Source: Mya arenaria
Lineage: Eukaryota > Mollusca > Bivalvia > Myida > Myidae
Length of the DNA stretch: 64,000 bases
NCBI RefSeq assembly: GCF_026914265.1
Contig: NC_069135.1
Coordinates: forward strand, 17,848,406-17,912,405
Direction: 5' to 3'
The notes under the pieces are model-generated. The model was not told where the DNA came from and made no database searches. It was given only the letters and a program-made list of their open reading frames with translations. Made by a program: the position numbers and the translations under genes. Positions 60,878-64,000 of the stretch are shown in pieces. Positions within the stretch are counted from its first letter, which is position 1; every line of letters begins with the position of its first letter.

Positions 60878-61975
60878 CTCGACTATTCGAAGAATAGGTT
60901 GGCTATACTACTCGCTCCAGCGTAGGTGTTCGGTAAAAGTTTTAGGGCAAGTTGGGATTTTCACTTATAAGTCCAATATCCTACATTCAATTGACTTAAT
61001 ACTTCATGAAGTTGTTCAGGGCCATCACATGATGAGGTTAGTTAACTCCATATTATTCTTTAAACAGATTAAGGCCCCTGATTGACTATGGAACTTAGGT
61101 TAAAGTTTTAGAGCAAGTTGGAATATTTATTAATAACTTCTATATCCTTTGTTCAAATGACTTAATACTTCACACAGTTGTTCAGGACCATCACACAATG
61201 AGGTTACATAACTCCATATTATCCTAAATACAAGTAATGGCCCCTGATTGACTTAGGTGGTAAGTTTTAGGGCAAATTGGGATTTTCACTGAAAACTCCA
61301 ATACCATTCATTCAATTGACTTAATACTTCACACAGTTGTTCAGAGCCATCACATAATGAGGTTTGATAACTCCATATTATTCTTTACACAGATTATGGC
61401 CCCTAATTGACTATGGAACTTAGGTTAAAGTTTAGGGCAGATTAGGATATTGTTTAATAACTTCTATACCCTTCATTCAATTGACTTAATACTTCACACA
61501 ATTGTTCAGGACCATCACCCAATGAGGTTACATAACTCCATATCCTAAATACAAGTTATGGCCCCTGATTGACTTAGGTTAAAGTTTTAGCCAAGTAAAA
61601 GTTAAGGGCAAGTTGGGATTTTAATAAAAAAAACTTCTATGCACTTAATAAAATTCAAAATTATTTACGACCATCTTACAACAAAAAAACATAACTCCAT
61701 TTTAAGCCTTAATACAAATTATGGCCCTTGATTTGTTTTTGTTTGTTATTTTTGTTTAATTTCCTTCTTAACCACATTTTCTTAATGGGAAATCAAGTTA
61801 TTTAAATGATTTGCGTCATTGTTTGGGCGGGCTGGTGGGAGGGCAGCATCAAAGTCAACTTATGTATCGAATAATTTCAGTTAGGTTTGACATTAAGAGA
61901 CTTGGTATTATTACATCGTTATTGTATTCTAAGTCAAAGCGGCGTAGTCGAGCGCGCTGTCTTACGACGGCTCTT
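60878..61975 (+). repeat. About 1.1-kb dispersed bivalve repeat with internal 160-166 bp tandem units
   Basis: It begins AGCTCGACTATTCGAAGAAT and ends near GTAGTCGAGCGCGCTGTCTT, giving a short inverted GCTCGACTA at the ends. Both ends are phrases I associate with a very abundant bivalve repeat. Inside, about five units recur, marked by GTTGTTCAGG(G/A)CCATCAC near 61010, 61170, 61330, 61495 and a decayed one near 61670. It is non-coding. Confidence 0.75.
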
Positions 61976-63635
61976 GTTGACATATTGTAATCATTTTCAC
62001 TCATTGCATATTTTTTCTGCTACAATGTTATAGCGTTTTCATATGTATCATTTAGATTCATTGTTTTCACATTATTACTTCACTCATGATTCAGTGCTTA
62101 TCTCATTTTATGTAAATTTCTTTTTGTTCAATTGTAAATAATGACAAATGCTGCTCAAACGAGTTTGATAATGGATATACTCTTCCTGTTATCCATGTTA
62201 TTTGATAATTGTCAGCTGCGTCATCTTCCATGAATTGCATTACTTTCACTTTGCCTCAGATTTAATAGTATGTGTGGTGGTTTTATGTTGTTGCTATTAG
62301 AACAGGGGTTATTTTGATAAGCCAAATATCCAGTACATTATCATTTCGCCAAAGTAGTTCATTATAGATTCATATAATACTACAGACTGTTTAATTGTAA
62401 TGGTAAACAATATTTCAATTCTTTTAAAAGAAATCCATTCTTTGATATAGCCTTCATATTACACCATTGTTTCCCAGAGCTTTACCTTGCATTTTTGTCA
62501 TTCAAGCATGGTTGAAATACATTTTAAGGGACTAGACACCAGATGATACCATTGCAAGATGAAAAATAACTGTCCAAAACGTATGTAATTCATATCTTAT
62601 TGTACATTTTAACTGAGTTTTTGGACCGAGTAAATTCCATTTATTTAAAAAAAAGCTTCTGAGTGTGAAATGTAAAAATCACAGGACCCCTACATGCTAT
62701 TCTTTAGTGTATACACATAGCTGAGACAGGGATAGAAATATTTATTTTTTCATTTACAATATTGCATTTTTTTACCTCACACTAGCCCTAATTCATAAGT
62801 TCAGTCTGTTTAAAGGAAAAATTGAACTTGCTGATTTTGGTACTTTTGGTTCACCCCCAATTGATCTAATAAACCCTGGTATAATATTGATAATTATGGA
62901 GAAATAAAGACATACTTTATAATTAATATTAATTGGACTCAACTACAGACCTATTCAGATTATGAAATAAAATACTGCATAATAACTTTTATTAAATCAT
63001 AGACCAACTATAAAAAACGCACAAAAGAGAATGTTTCCTTTTTATATATCTTGTTCTTCTTTTCTGAAATTGAACTGCTGGTGTTAAGGCATTGGTCTAA
63101 GACAGGTGTTGTTGACTGTTGATATGTAAATTTAACCAGCTACGATAACAACATCATATGCATACACCACTGTCAGCATTTTAACTGCTGCAGCTAAAGA
63201 AGAACCTCCAATAGCTATACTCTTATATTAGCTGCCATTTATAAATCATATTCAACATTATATTGTTTTAATCTATTTTGGATTACATTTTTCCTTTGAA
63301 ATTCATTAAAAACATTTACAACCTATCAATAAAATTTATATCTGTATGCACTTAAGTGTTCATGTTTTGTGGTTTCCTTCTTACCAAAGCCAAAATAGTT
63401 GTTGTCATAGCCTATTAGTTGTTACCCAATTTTTCAACATTGCCGTGCTTAAGCTAGGCCTAAAAAACAGAAGGCAGTGACCTGCTTCCATTTCCCAACT
63501 CGTTGTTGTATTACTATTCCCCACTGTGCCCTTTTGTTAGACAGAGCTTCGATCGATAATTATGAATTATATTTGATATTCAAAATGTCAATTCAAAAAA
63601 AGTTTAAAAATAATACAGACACATAATTGTGATAC
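61976..63635. other. Non-coding region
   Basis: No coding exon is supported. Confidence 0.4.
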
Positions 63636-63661
63636 TTATTTGAGATAAAAGCAACCCTTAC

Positions 63662-63875
63662 CATTTGTATTGGTATTGGGAGTAGTTACAACACATGCAC
63701 AATATCTTTTGAACATTGACCCTTGCAAATGCCCCATTAGCGCTCTTTCAATGCTCATCACAAGATCACAGTCTGACCTTGCACCCTGCCCTTTTTTCCT
63801 GAATTCCCACTTGAGAAACTTTCTTCTATAAAACAATACCAGACTAGGAGTGATGTACTGTCTGATTCAATCTCC
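63662..63875 (-). CDS. Candidate minus-strand exon, unrecognised
   Basis: A minus-strand frame (VLFYRRKFLKWEFRKK, then MSIERALMGHLQGSMFK) is open for about 70 codons and ends ACAAATG before GTAAGG at 63657-63662, a good donor. A stop lies upstream near 63876. The adjacent frame upstream shows ECHMCGKRRLNQTVHH, which looks like a cysteine/histidine pair but is out of register. It could be the start of a gene, a transposase remnant or chance. Confidence 0.22.
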
Positions 63876-64000
63876 TCTTTCCACACATATGACATTCATA
63901 CAACCAGTTGTAACTCTCCTGCTGCCAGCTTTAAGCAGTACCGTCCCTCAGCACTTTCAGTGCTTTGATTATGACTAGGCGGAATCTGACATGTGATAAT

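Overview
This is a eukaryotic, AT-rich, intron-containing window with no bacterial features. Its repeats and gene families point to a marine or freshwater bivalve mollusc; this is inferred from recognised repeat styles and gene families, and no species can be named. Most of the sequence is intron, intergenic DNA and decayed repeats. Three protein-coding genes can be assembled exon by exon, all on the + strand.

Layout. (1) 1505-15990: a four-exon universal stress protein (USP) gene. Its 13.6-kb first intron holds a young Ty3/Gypsy LTR retrotransposon (3483-8155), degenerate tandem repeats and a terminal-inverted-repeat element. (2) 16.0-21.5 kb: duplicated flanks and a dead third USP copy; only a frameshifted exon 2 is recognisable (20896-20974). 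(3) 25961-28649: a single-pass EGF-repeat receptor of the CED-1/Draper/MEGF type, with a signal peptide, cysteine-rich ectodomain, one transmembrane helix and a tyrosine-motif tail. (4) 29.3-37.2 kb: LINE 3'-end debris, a 4.7-kb structure with inverted arms, a decayed minus-strand coding region, a tRNA-like SINE and a broken PHD finger. (5) 38058-45682: the second intact USP gene, with an 81-bp tandem array in intron 1. (6) 45.7-49.8 kb: duplicated downstream flank with a relic USP exon 1 and a 32-bp minisatellite. (7) 50-64 kb: mostly non-coding DNA with a 213-bp-period duplication, a small inverted-repeat element, a LINE endonuclease relic, an unrecognised decayed multi-exon gene and a roughly 1.1-kb repeat with internal tandem units.

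The two USP genes come from a segmental tandem duplication. Homology runs through the 5' exon, introns and 3' flanks, so insertions and array expansions can be polarised by comparing copies. The two genes encode cytosolic ATP-binding-type USPs of 154 and 156 residues with an identical core in exon 4.

The most interesting item is the receptor gene. A 114-bp, frame-neutral candidate exon (27607-27720) sits between two tail exons. Skipping it would create an ITAM spacing (YxxI-x7-YxxI) across the splice junction; including it would separate the two tyrosines by 38 residues and add a YxxM motif. An ITIM-consensus site lies in the last exon. This suggests a receptor whose signalling motif is assembled by splicing. 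It needs transcript evidence.
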